This document shows, one piece after another, positions 1 through 8,936 of a stretch of 64,000 nt of DNA. The notes beneath the pieces were generated by a model that was given only the letters and a program-made list of their open reading frames with translations, searched no databases and was not told the origin of the DNA. Every line of letters starts with the position of its first letter. Position 1 is the first letter of the stretch. The translations under genes and the position numbers were made by a program. Source of the stretch: an uncultured Serinicoccus sp. (GTDB lineage: Bacteria; Actinomycetota; Actinomycetes; Actinomycetales; Dermatophilaceae); NCBI RefSeq assembly GCF_947500995.1, contig NZ_CANMUA010000008.1, forward strand, positions 208,279 to 272,278, given 5' to 3'.

Positions 1-66
1 ATCACGCAGGACAACGTGCAGGAGTACATCGACCTCTACACCGAGGCCGGCCTCATCGACGGCTGA
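1..66 (+). CDS. C-terminal end of a probable ABC sugar-binding protein (partial)
   Basis: Only the last 21 codons are in the window; the reading frame runs from base 1 to a TGA at 64-66 and ends in ...EAGLIDG. The residue pattern QDNVQEYIDLYTEAGLID resembles the extreme C-terminus of periplasmic/lipoprotein sugar-binding proteins of ABC transporters, and the next gene downstream is a sugar-type SDR dehydrogenase, which fits a carbohydrate operon. The assignment rests on a very short segment and on context, so it is tentative. Confidence 0.4.
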   Translation: MTQDNVQEYIDLYTEAGLIDG

Positions 67-150
67 CCGCCGACCGACCCCGGGGGCGGGGCGCATCCCG
101 CCCCGCCCCCGGCCCCACCCCACCCCACCCACCCTGACCCGGAAGGTCCC

Positions 151-918
<768 letters not shown>

Positions 919-1002
919 GCCGTCCTCCTGGACGCGCCCGTCCGGCCCGCCCGCGGCCCAGGGCCTGCGCCAGCTACCTGCCCGCCCGCGGCCGACCCTC
1001 CT

Positions 1003-1036
1003 GAGCGCCATCCCGCCGACCGGCGGGGTGGCGCTC
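1003..1036. terminator. Hairpin terminator between convergent SDR and photolyase genes
   Basis: A nearly perfect inverted repeat: GAGCGCCA and CCCGCC pair with GGCGGG and TGGCGCTC around a 4-nt loop, interrupted only by a T/G wobble. It sits downstream of the SDR and touches the stop codon of the convergent photolyase gene, so it can serve both strands. No clear U-tract follows, as is common in GC-rich actinobacteria. Confidence 0.6.
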
Positions 1037-2402
1037 AGCGGCGTGCGGCGTCATACCTGCTCAGCGCCTCCTTGCGCTCCTCGGCGTGGTCGACGATGGG
1101 CTGGGGGTAGTCGTGGTCGTAGCCGTCGTCGGCCTTCCACGGCTGGTGCGCCGCCTTGCCGGAGAGGTGGCGCAGCTCGGGCACCCAGCGCCGCACGTAG
1201 TCACCGCTCGGGTCGAACTTCTCGCCCTGGGTGACCGGGTTGAAGACGCGGAAGTACGGCGAGGCGTCGGTGCCCGTCCCGGCGACCCACTGCCAGCCGT
1301 GGTTGTTGCTCGCGATGTCGCCGTCGACGAGCCGGTCGAGGAACCACCGGGCCCCGGTCGGCCACCAGACGTGCAGGTCCTTGGTGAGGAAGCTCGCGGT
1401 GATCATCCGCACCCGGTTGTGCATCCAGCCGACCTCGCGCAGCTGCCGCATCCCCGCGTCGACGATCGGGTAGCCGGTGCGCCCGTCCTTCCACGCCTGG
1501 ATCGCGTCCTGCGGCTCGTCGTAGCGCATACCGGGCAGGGCGTCGCGCAGGTCGTGCCAGGCGCTGCGGGGGTTCTCGGCGAGGACGTCGCCGTAGAACT
1601 CGCGCCAGGCGATCTCCTGCTCGAAGGTCTGTGCACCCTGCGAGCGCTTGTCGGCGAGGTCGGCCAGGATCGTCCGCGGGTGGATCGCGCCGATCTTGAG
1701 GTAGGCCGACAGCCGGCTCGTGCCGTCGACCGCCGGCTTGTCGCGGTCGCCGTCGTAGTCGTCCAGCGCCTCGTCGCGGAAGTCGCGCCAGCGGGCCAGC
1801 GCCGCCTTCTCCCCCGCCTCGGGCATCTGCGGCAGGTCGTCCTCGCGCAGCGCCGTGTCCAGCATGTCGAGCGCCTTCTGGTGGCTGTCGACGTCGACGA
1901 GGTCCAGGGAGCGGGGGTATGCCGCGGGCTCGGGCCACCCGTGCTCGCGCCACGCGCGGTGGAAGGGGGTGTAGACCTTGTAGGGGTCGCCCGAGCCGTT
2001 GCGCACCAGGCCGGGGCCGACGGCGTACGGGGTGCCGGTCTCGACCCACTCGACGTCCTTGTCGGCCAACGCGTCCTGCACCTCCTGGTCGCGCCGCCTC
2101 CCGGAGGGGGTGACCTCGCGGGTGACGTGCACCGAACCGGCCCCGACCTCGTGGGCTACGGCGGGCACGACCTTGGCGGGGTCGCCGTGCCGGACGACGA
2201 GGCGCCCCTCGAAGTCCTCCTGCGCGGCCTCGAGGCTCGCGGCCAGCCAGGCGCGACGCACCGGGCCGCCGCGCTCCCAGAGGTAGGGGTCGACGACGAA
2301 GAGCACGCAGACCCTGCCGTCGTCGGACGCGTCCCGGGCGGCGAGGAGCGCGGGGTGGTCGCCGCGGCGCAGGTCGCGGCGCAGCCAGAGCAGGGCGGTC
2401 AT
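1035..2402 (-). CDS. phr: Deoxyribodipyrimidine photolyase
   Basis: A 455-aa class I cryptochrome/photolyase, the usual length for bacterial CPD photolyases. It repairs UV-induced pyrimidine dimers using FAD and blue light. The N-terminal Rossmann-like antenna domain begins LLWLRRDLR (residues 4-12). The C-terminal FAD domain shows EQEIAWREFY (261-270), WMHNR (326-330) and the DGDIASNNHGWQW block (360-372), including the Asn/Trp region that contacts FAD and the lesion. It is divergent from alanine dehydrogenase, with about 110 bp between the starts holding both promoters. Confidence 0.95.
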   Translation of the reverse strand: MTALLWLRRDLRRGDHPALLAARDASDDGRVCVLFVVDPYLWERGGPVRRAWLAASLEAAQEDFEGRLVVRHGDPAKVVPAVAHEVGAGSVHVTREVTPSGRRRDQEVQDALADKDVEWVETGTPYAVGPGLVRNGSGDPYKVYTPFHRAWREHGWPEPAAYPRSLDLVDVDSHQKALDMLDTALREDDLPQMPEAGEKAALARWRDFRDEALDDYDGDRDKPAVDGTSRLSAYLKIGAIHPRTILADLADKRSQGAQTFEQEIAWREFYGDVLAENPRSAWHDLRDALPGMRYDEPQDAIQAWKDGRTGYPIVDAGMRQLREVGWMHNRVRMITASFLTKDLHVWWPTGARWFLDRLVDGDIASNNHGWQWVAGTGTDASPYFRVFNPVTQGEKFDPSGDYVRRWVPELRHLSGKAAHQPWKADDGYDHDYPQPIVDHAEERKEALSRYDAARR

Positions 2403-2512
2403 GTCGTCACCGGTGCCGAGGTCATACGTCGACCCTAGATCGGCGCCCCGACAGTGGCGACCTCGCGCGGGGGCGGGATGCGGCGGACCTGCGAGGACGG
2501 CATAGTGGCCCC

Positions 2513-3628
2513 ATGAAGATCGCCGTGCCGACCGAGGTCAAGAACAACGAGTTCCGGGTGGCCATCACCCCCGTGGGGGTGCACGAGCTGGTGCGCCGTG
2601 GGCACGAGGTCTTCGTGCAGCAGGGAGCGGGGCTCGGGTCCTCGATCAGCGACGAGGAGTACGTCGCGCAGGGCGCCACGATCGTCGACGGGCCGGACGC
2701 GACGTGGGCGGCCGGCGAGATGGTGCTCAAGGTCAAGGAGCCGATCGAGAGCGAGTACGCCTACCTCCGCGACGACCTGCTGCTCTTCACCTACCTGCAC
2801 CTCGCGGCGGACGAGCCGCTGACCCGGCGGCTGGTGGAGGCGGGCACGACGGCCGTGGCCTACGAGACGGTGCAGCTCGACAGCGGGATGCTGCCGCTGC
2901 TCTACCCCATGTCCGAGGTCGCCGGGTGCCTCGCGCCGCAGGTCGGGGCGCACACGATGATGAAGGCGCAGGGCGGCCGCGGCGTCCTCATGGGCGGCAT
3001 CGGGGGCGTCGCCAACGCCAAGGTGCTCGTCCTCGGCGGCGGTGTCGCGGGGCAGAACGCGGCCAACATCGCGCTCGGCATGGGCGCCGACGTCACCATC
3101 CTCGACACCGACCTCGACAAGCTGCGCACCCTCTTCTGGCGCTTCGACAACCAGGTCAAGCAGCTGGCGTCCAACAACCTGACGATCACCCAGCTGGTCG
3201 CGGACGCCGACATGGTCATCGGCACGGTCCTCATCCCCGGCGCCAAGGCGCCCAAGCTCGTCACCGACGACATGGTCGCCACGATGAAGCCGGGCTCGGT
3301 GCTCGTGGACGTGGCCATCGACCAGGGCGGCTGCTTCGAGGGCTCGCGCCCTACCACGCACGCCGAGCCGACCTTCCCCGTCCACAACTCGCTCTACTAC
3401 TGCGTCGCCAACATGCCGGGCGCCGTCCCCCACACCTCCACCTGGGCGCTCACCAACGCGACCCTCCCGTATGCCGTGCAGCTCGCCGACAAGGGCTGGG
3501 AGCAGGCGCTGCGCGACAACGCGGCCCTGGCGAAGGGCCTCAACACGCACGCCGGCAGCCTCACCTACGGGGCCGTCGGTGAGGCGTTCGGTATGGAGTC
3601 GGTCACCGTGGAGGACGTGCTCGGCTGA
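2513..3628 (+). CDS. ald: Alanine dehydrogenase
   Basis: A 371-aa NAD-dependent alanine dehydrogenase, which interconverts L-alanine and pyruvate plus ammonia in the cytosol. The start KIAVPTEVKNNEFRVAITP is the family signature. Substrate residues known in the family are visible: Arg15, Lys75 and His96. The Rossmann loop GGGVAGQNAA is near 176-185, and the catalytic Asp of the VDVAIDQGG segment is near 271. Full length. A strong hairpin follows directly. In actinobacteria ald is often controlled by an AldR-type regulator; none is adjacent here. Confidence 0.95.
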   Translation: MKIAVPTEVKNNEFRVAITPVGVHELVRRGHEVFVQQGAGLGSSISDEEYVAQGATIVDGPDATWAAGEMVLKVKEPIESEYAYLRDDLLLFTYLHLAADEPLTRRLVEAGTTAVAYETVQLDSGMLPLLYPMSEVAGCLAPQVGAHTMMKAQGGRGVLMGGIGGVANAKVLVLGGGVAGQNAANIALGMGADVTILDTDLDKLRTLFWRFDNQVKQLASNNLTITQLVADADMVIGTVLIPGAKAPKLVTDDMVATMKPGSVLVDVAIDQGGCFEGSRPTTHAEPTFPVHNSLYYCVANMPGAVPHTSTWALTNATLPYAVQLADKGWEQALRDNAALAKGLNTHAGSLTYGAVGEAFGMESVTVEDVLG

Positions 3629-3642
3629 GACGCGCGGTGGAG

Positions 3643-3661
3643 GGCCGGGACGGTCCCGGCC
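3643..3661 (+). terminator. Hairpin terminator after ald
   Basis: The arms GGCCGGGAC and GTCCCGGCC form a perfect GC-rich hairpin 15 nt after the alanine dehydrogenase stop codon. No U-run follows. Confidence 0.55.
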
Positions 3662-3819
3662 TACCCGACCATCGGATCGTCCTGAGGACCCGGTCGTCCA
3701 CGAGGAGCCCGACCAACGCGGGACACGCCAGGTCCAGTCGCAGGGTGACCGGTCGAGACGCCCGAGCCCGCCCGTGGGAGTCGGTGTCGCTATCAGAACC
3801 CTGGTGCCAGGATGGGCCG

Positions 3820-4329
3820 GTGATCCTCCCCCGGGTGCGTGACCCTCGACTCGTCACGGTCAGACGTGGGGGGCTCCTCACCGACGCCGACCACGCCCTC
3901 CTCGCCCTGTGGGCAGCGGACTGCGCCAGCCACGTGCTACACCTCTTCGAGCAGCAGGTCCCGGACGACCACCGCCCTCGCGACGCCATCGCCGCCGCCC
4001 GCGCCTGGGCGGCGGGGGATCTGGGGATGATGCGGTCCAGGGCGGCGGGCGGACAGGCCATGGGTGCCGCCCGGGGTTTGCGAGGCGCTCCACGGCTCGC
4101 CGCCTACGCCGCCGGTCAGGCCGCCTGCGTCGGGCACGTCGCCGAGCACGACCTCGGCGCCGCCGCCTATGCCATCAAGGCCGTGCGGGCGGCATACCCG
4201 GGCAATCCTCGCGCGCGCCGTGCCGAACGAGACTGGCAGCGCGCCCAGGTCCCTGAGCACCTGTACGCCCTCGTGATCGAGGACCAGGCTCGGCGCAACG
4301 ACATCTGCTGGTCGGTGTTCGACGACTGA
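3820..4329 (+). CDS. Imm-5-like putative immunity protein
   Basis: About 169 aa from the GTG at 3820, which has a CAGGA sequence upstream; the open frame extends further upstream to 3637, but that part is low-complexity and unlike the family. The alanine-rich helical protein carries the pattern WAADCASHVLHLFEQQVPDD...RPRDAIAAARAWAAGD and further repeated AAxxAGxAA helices, which I recognise as the Imm-5-like family, annotated as putative immunity proteins. No polymorphic toxin gene is adjacent, so this is either an orphan immunity gene or a protein with another role. Terminated before a convergent GNAT gene. Confidence 0.6.
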   Translation: MILPRVRDPRLVTVRRGGLLTDADHALLALWAADCASHVLHLFEQQVPDDHRPRDAIAAARAWAAGDLGMMRSRAAGGQAMGAARGLRGAPRLAAYAAGQAACVGHVAEHDLGAAAYAIKAVRAAYPGNPRARRAERDWQRAQVPEHLYALVIEDQARRNDICWSVFDD

Positions 4330-4383
4330 GACCGAGGCGCGGTGCCGCTCTGCATCGAGGGGGGCTCGACGGTCGGCGCCTCC

Positions 4384-4938
4384 TCAGAGCACGCGCTCGA
4401 ACAGGTGGAACTGACTGAGGTCGGTGCCCTCGTAGTGCAGGGTGTGAACACCCAGGTCGGTGAACCCGCAGCGGGCGTAGAGCCCACGAGCCGCGACGTT
4501 CTCGACGTAGGTGTCCAGCCTGACCGCGCGGCACCCCTGCTCCCTCGCCACCTGCAGGGTGGCGTCGACGAGGAAACGAGCGACACCCCGGCCCAGGAAG
4601 TCCGGGCACACCGCCAGGGCGTGCACCACGAGCACCCGGTCAGGAGATGCCTCGACGCCCCACGAGGCGCGCAGGTAGGCGTCGGGAGCCTCGTGGTTCA
4701 GCGCCACGACGCCGGCGATGCGCCCCTCCCCCTCATCGAGGGCGAGGTACAGCTCCCCCGCGTCGACCCACCCCGTGACCTCGGCTCTGGTCGGGCGGTT
4801 CTCGGTGTGCCAGTGCGGGAAGTCCACGGTCGCGGCCAGGTGGTCGCTGACCTGCCGGTAGGCGGCCTGTGCCGCGGCGACGTCCGCAGGCCCCGCCTGG
4901 CGGAACCTCAGGTGCACCGGCTCGTCGCGTCCCTCCAC
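4384..4938 (-). CDS. GNAT-family N-acetyltransferase
   Basis: A 184-aa GNAT protein. The acetyl-CoA pyrophosphate-binding region reads VCPDFLGRGVARFLVD (residues about 110-125), preceded by the beta-4 strand VLVVHALAV. The C-terminal NVAARGLYARCGF helix/strand is typical of motif B. The acceptor substrate is unknown. It lies 9 nt downstream of the small unknown gene read from 5490, so the two are probably co-transcribed. Confidence 0.85.
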   Translation of the reverse strand: MEGRDEPVHLRFRQAGPADVAAAQAAYRQVSDHLAATVDFPHWHTENRPTRAEVTGWVDAGELYLALDEGEGRIAGVVALNHEAPDAYLRASWGVEASPDRVLVVHALAVCPDFLGRGVARFLVDATLQVAREQGCRAVRLDTYVENVAARGLYARCGFTDLGVHTLHYEGTDLSQFHLFERVL

Positions 4939-4947
4939 CAGGGCAAC

Positions 4948-5490
4948 CTAGCGATGACTCTGAGGGGTTTCGACGTCGACCTCGAGCAGCACGCCGGTGC
5001 AGGCTTCCCAGCGAAGGACGTGGGGCTCTGGACCTCTCTCGAGAAGGGCGCCGCAGCGTGAGACCTCTACGTAGAGTGCGTCCGCAGACTCGGGAACCCA
5101 CGTGCCCCCCTGAGCAGGGTCCTGCACGAGGGACCGGTGCTCGGTCCACAGTCGGACCACCACGCCGCTCGTCGTGGGCCAGTCGGGCGGAGCGAGGTAG
5201 GTATCGAGTCCCAGCACCCCGGTCACCGTTGTCGGTCCTGGCGGCACCCGCACGGGCGATTCCCAGTAGGCCGCGGCTGAGCCGATGTCCAACCGGTGCG
5301 CCTGCTGGTGAAGGCCCAGTCCCTCCCACTCCGGCAAGGGCGTCACCACCCCGTCGTAGGTTCTCCGCGCTGCGGCCGGCCAGTTCTCCTCACCGTGCAG
5401 CACCAACCACTCGGAGAACCAGTCTCCGACCGCCACCCCGTAGCCACGGTCGCCGAGCACCCACTCCTGACAGTGCACCCTCAGCCGCAT
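4948..5490 (-). CDS. Hypothetical protein, possibly DUF6578-like
   Basis: A 180-aa soluble protein with no recognised catalytic motif. The start MRLRVHCQEWVLGDRGYGVAVGD and the pattern of conserved Trp residues (EWLVLHG, YWESPVRVPPG, VVRLWTEHR) recall a small beta-rich actinobacterial family (DUF6578), but I am not sure of the match. It sits immediately upstream of the GNAT on the same strand. Confidence 0.5.
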   Translation of the reverse strand: MRLRVHCQEWVLGDRGYGVAVGDWFSEWLVLHGEENWPAAARRTYDGVVTPLPEWEGLGLHQQAHRLDIGSAAAYWESPVRVPPGPTTVTGVLGLDTYLAPPDWPTTSGVVVRLWTEHRSLVQDPAQGGTWVPESADALYVEVSRCGALLERGPEPHVLRWEACTGVLLEVDVETPQSHR

Positions 5491-5552
5491 CTGACGACTG
5501 TGTCACGTCGGTCGACGCGACGCCTCCGTCCACGACCGCTACGTTCCAGGTC

Positions 5553-5963
5553 ATGGCCGAGTACCCCCAGCTGCTGCATACCGTCCTCGACGCCGTGGAG
5601 GTCCGAGAGCTGGCTGAGTTCTACCGTCGCCTCATCGGTCTGCAGTACCGGCCCGGGGACGAGCCCCCGGCCGAGGGTGACGACGACGCAGACTGGTTGG
5701 TCCTCACCGACGCGCAGGGCAACCGCACGCTGGCCTTCCAGGAGGTCGAGCGCCTCGAGCGGACGACGTGGCCGCGGCCCGACTTGCCGATGCAGCTGCA
5801 CCTCGACCTCACCGTCCCTGACCGGGAAGCGCTCGAGGCGCAGCACCGACGGGCCCTCGAGCTGGGCGCCCAGCTGCTCTTCGACCGCACGGACGACCAG
5901 GAGGAGCCCCTGTACGTCTACGCCGATCCGGCCGGGCACCCCTTCTGCATCTTCGTCGGCTGA
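5553..5963 (+). CDS. VOC-family (glyoxalase-like) protein
   Basis: 136 aa from the ATG at 5553; the longer open frame upstream of it is out-of-family sequence overlapping the divergent gene. The protein shows the beta-alpha-beta-beta pattern of vicinal oxygen chelate domains: LLHTVLDAVEVRELAEFYRRLIGL, a central QLHLDLTVPDREA strand and the closing YVYADPAGHPFCIFVG. His of LHTVLD and His of LHLD could be metal ligands. Members include glyoxalases and resistance proteins; the specific role is unknown. Confidence 0.75.
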   Translation: MAEYPQLLHTVLDAVEVRELAEFYRRLIGLQYRPGDEPPAEGDDDADWLVLTDAQGNRTLAFQEVERLERTTWPRPDLPMQLHLDLTVPDREALEAQHRRALELGAQLLFDRTDDQEEPLYVYADPAGHPFCIFVG

Positions 5964-5976
5964 CGCGGCCAGCCCG

Positions 5977-7275
5977 TCAGCGACCCCCGGCGTCCACGGC
6001 ACGCGAGGAGGGATTTGGGCCGCCGTAGGTCACCCGGCGCAGCACCACCTCCGCCGGGCCCGGCCGGCCGATGCGGTCCAGCCAGGCACACAGACCGACG
6101 GAAGCCAGCCAGATGAGGACCGCGACTGCTGCCGCTCCGGCTGACCCGATGCGGCCGCCGAGCCCGAGCCCCCAGGCCGCCATCAGCGGCGCCATGACCA
6201 CCGACTGCCAGAGGTAGGCCGACAGCGAGCGCCGGCCCACGGCCGACAACGCCCCTGCCACCGGCCCCGGCGCAGCCCCGCCCGCGGCCTCGCGCTCGGC
6301 CGCCCCAGACCAGGACTGCAGGCGGACGGAGACCAGGCCGAAGACCGCGGCATACCCGAGGCCGCCGGCGAGCCCGGTGAGCATCTGGACGCCGATGAAC
6401 ATGAAGCTGAGCTCCGGGGTCAGCCAGGCCCCGGTGTGGACGAGCATCAGCGGCACCCCGCCGAGCCAAGCCAGGGGCAGCCCGAGCAGCGCGGTGCGTC
6501 GCAGCCGGGGCAGGTGCTCGGCGGGCCGGTCGAGCACCCCCTCCCGTGCCCAGATCCACCCGGTGAGGATCGCGGCCGGCACGCTGAACGAGAAGACGCT
6601 GAACCCGAGGATGAAGGCGTACTCGCCCAGGCGCGGCAGGACGGACGCGTTGTAGGACGGGATCCCGTTCGCGTCCGTCGTCACCGGCATCCACATCGAC
6701 GTGTCCCACGACTCCTGCGGCACCGACAGCAGCGCCACGCCAGACGCCACCGACAACGCGGCGAAGACCGCGAGCAGGCCTACCAGCACGCCACGGACGA
6801 TCTTGATGGTGCGGGTGCTGCGCCAGAAGAGCAGCGGCACCAGCACCAGCCCGAGGACGCCGTAGGGCCCGAGCACGTCGCCGTACCAGAGGAGCGCCGC
6901 GTGCAGCGTGCCGATGACGACCAGCGCCACGTGCCTGCGGCGCAGCATGGCCCGGAAGCCGGCGATCGGCGTCCCACGAGACTCCTGGGCGCGGGCGAAC
7001 TGCACCATCCCGTAGCCGAAGAGCAGCGCGAACATCGGCAGCGCCCGGGCGTCGACGAGCATGATCATGAGGGTCTGGACCACCCGGTCCACCCCCGTCG
7101 CACCCACCGGGTGGCCGACCGACAACCCGTGCTGAGCGCCGTAGAGGAACCACGGGATGTTGGCCAGCACGATGAGCAGGAGCATGAACCCCCGCGCCAG
7201 GTCCGGGGCCAGGGCCCGCCGTGGCCCTACCCGGGCGGCGCCCGCCAACGGCACCTCGCCAGTCGCGTCCGTCAT
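5977..7275 (-). CDS. DUF418 (YeiB-like) integral membrane protein
   Basis: A 432-aa polytopic protein with about 10 hydrophobic segments. The N-terminal RALAPDLARGFMLLLIVLANIPWF and the middle ...LPMFALLFGYGMVQFARAQ are characteristic of the DUF418/YeiB family, related to acyltransferase-3-type heparan N-acetyltransferase folds. The C-terminal DUF418 part contains LSAYLWQSVVMAPL and AEVVLRRVTYG, the usual end of these proteins. It is presumed to act in envelope or transport functions. It is convergent with the VOC gene at 13 bp. Confidence 0.85.
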   Translation of the reverse strand: MTDATGEVPLAGAARVGPRRALAPDLARGFMLLLIVLANIPWFLYGAQHGLSVGHPVGATGVDRVVQTLMIMLVDARALPMFALLFGYGMVQFARAQESRGTPIAGFRAMLRRRHVALVVIGTLHAALLWYGDVLGPYGVLGLVLVPLLFWRSTRTIKIVRGVLVGLLAVFAALSVASGVALLSVPQESWDTSMWMPVTTDANGIPSYNASVLPRLGEYAFILGFSVFSFSVPAAILTGWIWAREGVLDRPAEHLPRLRRTALLGLPLAWLGGVPLMLVHTGAWLTPELSFMFIGVQMLTGLAGGLGYAAVFGLVSVRLQSWSGAAEREAAGGAAPGPVAGALSAVGRRSLSAYLWQSVVMAPLMAAWGLGLGGRIGSAGAAAVAVLIWLASVGLCAWLDRIGRPGPAEVVLRRVTYGGPNPSSRAVDAGGR

Positions 7276-7394
7276 ACGTCCTAGAGTGGCACCGGCGGCC
7301 TCCGGTCGGGGTCGATGTCTGTCACGAGATCGGCCAGGACGCCCGCTGGGCCGTCCGGATGCGGACTCCCTCGGTCCACACGTATGCCCTCGCC

Positions 7395-8426
7395 TCAGGG
7401 GCTGTCGGTGTCCCGGGCGTCCTCGTCCAGCCCGGAGCGGTCGGTCGACTGGATCTCGCCGATGTGGACGAGGGCGTCACCCCGGTTGACCAGGGGCGCC
7501 TCGGCCCGGCCGATGACGACGCCGTCGCGGTCCGCCTTGACGATCGCCAGGCGCTTGCCGAAGGAGTTGAAGAGCTCACCGAGCTTCTCCCCCTCGCTCA
7601 CCCGCTGCCCCAGCGCGACGTCCATGTGCACGATGCCGGTGCGGCGCGCCCGGACCCACCCGCTGCGCCAGCAGATGTCGCTCGGGCTCTCGGCCGGCTC
7701 CACGACGACCTCCTCGGGGTCGATCATCCCGAGGTGCGCCAGCACGCGCATGACCCCGTCGACGCCGGCGACGATCGCCCACTCGTCGAAGCGCCAGGCC
7801 TCACCCCCCTCGTAGAGGAGCACGCGCGCGCCCCGCTCGCGGGCGGCATACCGCAGGGAGCCGTCGCGGAGCTTGGCGTGGTAGGCCACCGGCGCCCCGA
7901 ACGCCTCGGCGAGCGCCCGCGTCTGCTCGTCCTCGAGGTCGCAGCGGATCTGCGGCAGGTTGGAGCGGCGGTCGGCCCCGGTGTGCAGGTCGATGCCGAC
8001 GTCGGAAGGGCCGATGACCTCCATCATCATGAGGTGCGCGATCCGGCCGGCGAGCGACCCGCGGGCCGAGCCGGGGAAGCTCCGGTTGAGGTCGCGCCGG
8101 TCCGGCAGGTAGCGATCGCCCGACATCACCCCGAGCACGTTGACGATGGGCACGGCGAGCACGGTGCCCCGGATGGTCTTCGGGTCGAGGCGGGCCAGCA
8201 CCCGCCGCACCACCTCGATGCCGACGACCTCGTCACCGTGGATCGCGGCGCTCATCCACAGCGTCGGCCCGCCCTCGCGACCGTGCAGCACGTGGACCGG
8301 CAGGCTCACCTCGGCCCCGGTGACCAGGCGCGAGATCGGCAGGGACACCTCGCGGCGGCTGCCGGCGCGCACCTTGACGGTGCCGATGGGGAAGGACGGG
8401 CGCAGGGTGCGTCGCGCGGCGCTCAC
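7395..8426 (-). CDS. Succinylglutamate desuccinylase/aspartoacylase-family zinc hydrolase
   Basis: 343 aa from the GTG at 8426, which overlaps the stop of the retropepsin-like gene by 4 nt (GTGA). The M14-like zinc site shows HGDE at residues 63-66 (His and Glu ligands) and DLHTG near 147-150 (third His), with DLNRSFPG at 112-119 for substrate carboxylate binding. A C-terminal beta-rich lobe follows (GIVHMDVALGQRVSEGEKLG, lipoyl-like). The family hydrolyses N-acyl or isopeptide-type amide bonds next to acidic residues. Pairing with a RimK-type ligase suggests it removes or processes glutamate-type modifications; that is inference. Confidence 0.85.
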   Translation of the reverse strand: MSAARRTLRPSFPIGTVKVRAGSRREVSLPISRLVTGAEVSLPVHVLHGREGGPTLWMSAAIHGDEVVGIEVVRRVLARLDPKTIRGTVLAVPIVNVLGVMSGDRYLPDRRDLNRSFPGSARGSLAGRIAHLMMMEVIGPSDVGIDLHTGADRRSNLPQIRCDLEDEQTRALAEAFGAPVAYHAKLRDGSLRYAARERGARVLLYEGGEAWRFDEWAIVAGVDGVMRVLAHLGMIDPEEVVVEPAESPSDICWRSGWVRARRTGIVHMDVALGQRVSEGEKLGELFNSFGKRLAIVKADRDGVVIGRAEAPLVNRGDALVHIGEIQSTDRSGLDEDARDTDSP

Positions 8427-8917
8427 CGCTTGCCCCAGTTGCGTCGCCGCACCGCGCGGTCGGGCCGGCCCCCGGCGTAGCTCAGCGCCGGGTCGACGAG
8501 GAAGCCCTGCACCAGCGCCTCCCGCCCGACGAGCATCCGGAAGCCCATCTCGTCCCGGTCGGTCAGCGTCACCTCCGCACGCACGTCGCGGCCACCGAGG
8601 ACCAACGGGAGCAGCACGACATACCTCTGCTCCTCGTGCCCGGAGGAGGAGCGGACCGAGCGCGAGTCGTGGACCGGGAGCTCGACCGCGACCGAGTCCT
8701 CCGCGCTCGCCTGCCACGGGTGGACGCTGAAGCTCACCCAGTCGCGCCCGCCGCGGTCGAAGCCGCGCAGGTCGAAGGCGTGGACCGCCGAGGTCTTGGC
8801 GCCGGTGTCGATCTTGGCCTTGATCCACGGGACGTCGATCTGCGGGATCTGCACCCACTCCCGCCATCCGACGACGGCGCGATCTGTGGTGAGATGGTTC
8901 GACCCTGTCACCCGCAC
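8423..8917 (-). CDS. RimB-type retropepsin-like (putative ATP-dependent zinc) protease
   Basis: 164 aa from GTG at 8917; a second GTG two codons later has better spacing to the GAGAGG upstream, so the start is uncertain by a few residues. The aspartic-protease-like motif is DTGAKTSA at residues 37-44, preceded by VGWREWVQIP, the usual start of the Zn_protease/RimB family. In proteobacteria RimB is encoded with RimK and trims RimK-added glutamates. Here it is divergent from the rimK-like gene with only about 20 bp between starts, and translationally coupled to the aspartoacylase gene. Confidence 0.85.
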   Translation of the reverse strand: MRVTGSNHLTTDRAVVGWREWVQIPQIDVPWIKAKIDTGAKTSAVHAFDLRGFDRGGRDWVSFSVHPWQASAEDSVAVELPVHDSRSVRSSSGHEEQRYVVLLPLVLGGRDVRAEVTLTDRDEMGFRMLVGREALVQGFLVDPALSYAGGRPDRAVRRRNWGKR

Positions 8918-8936
8918 ATCCTCTCAGGACGCCCCG

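Noticed and set aside
3637..3819. An N-terminal extension of the Imm-5-like protein to 230 aa
   Set aside because: The extra 61 residues are Arg/Pro-rich, cover the ald terminator flank and are unlike the family; GTG 3820 gives the normal size.
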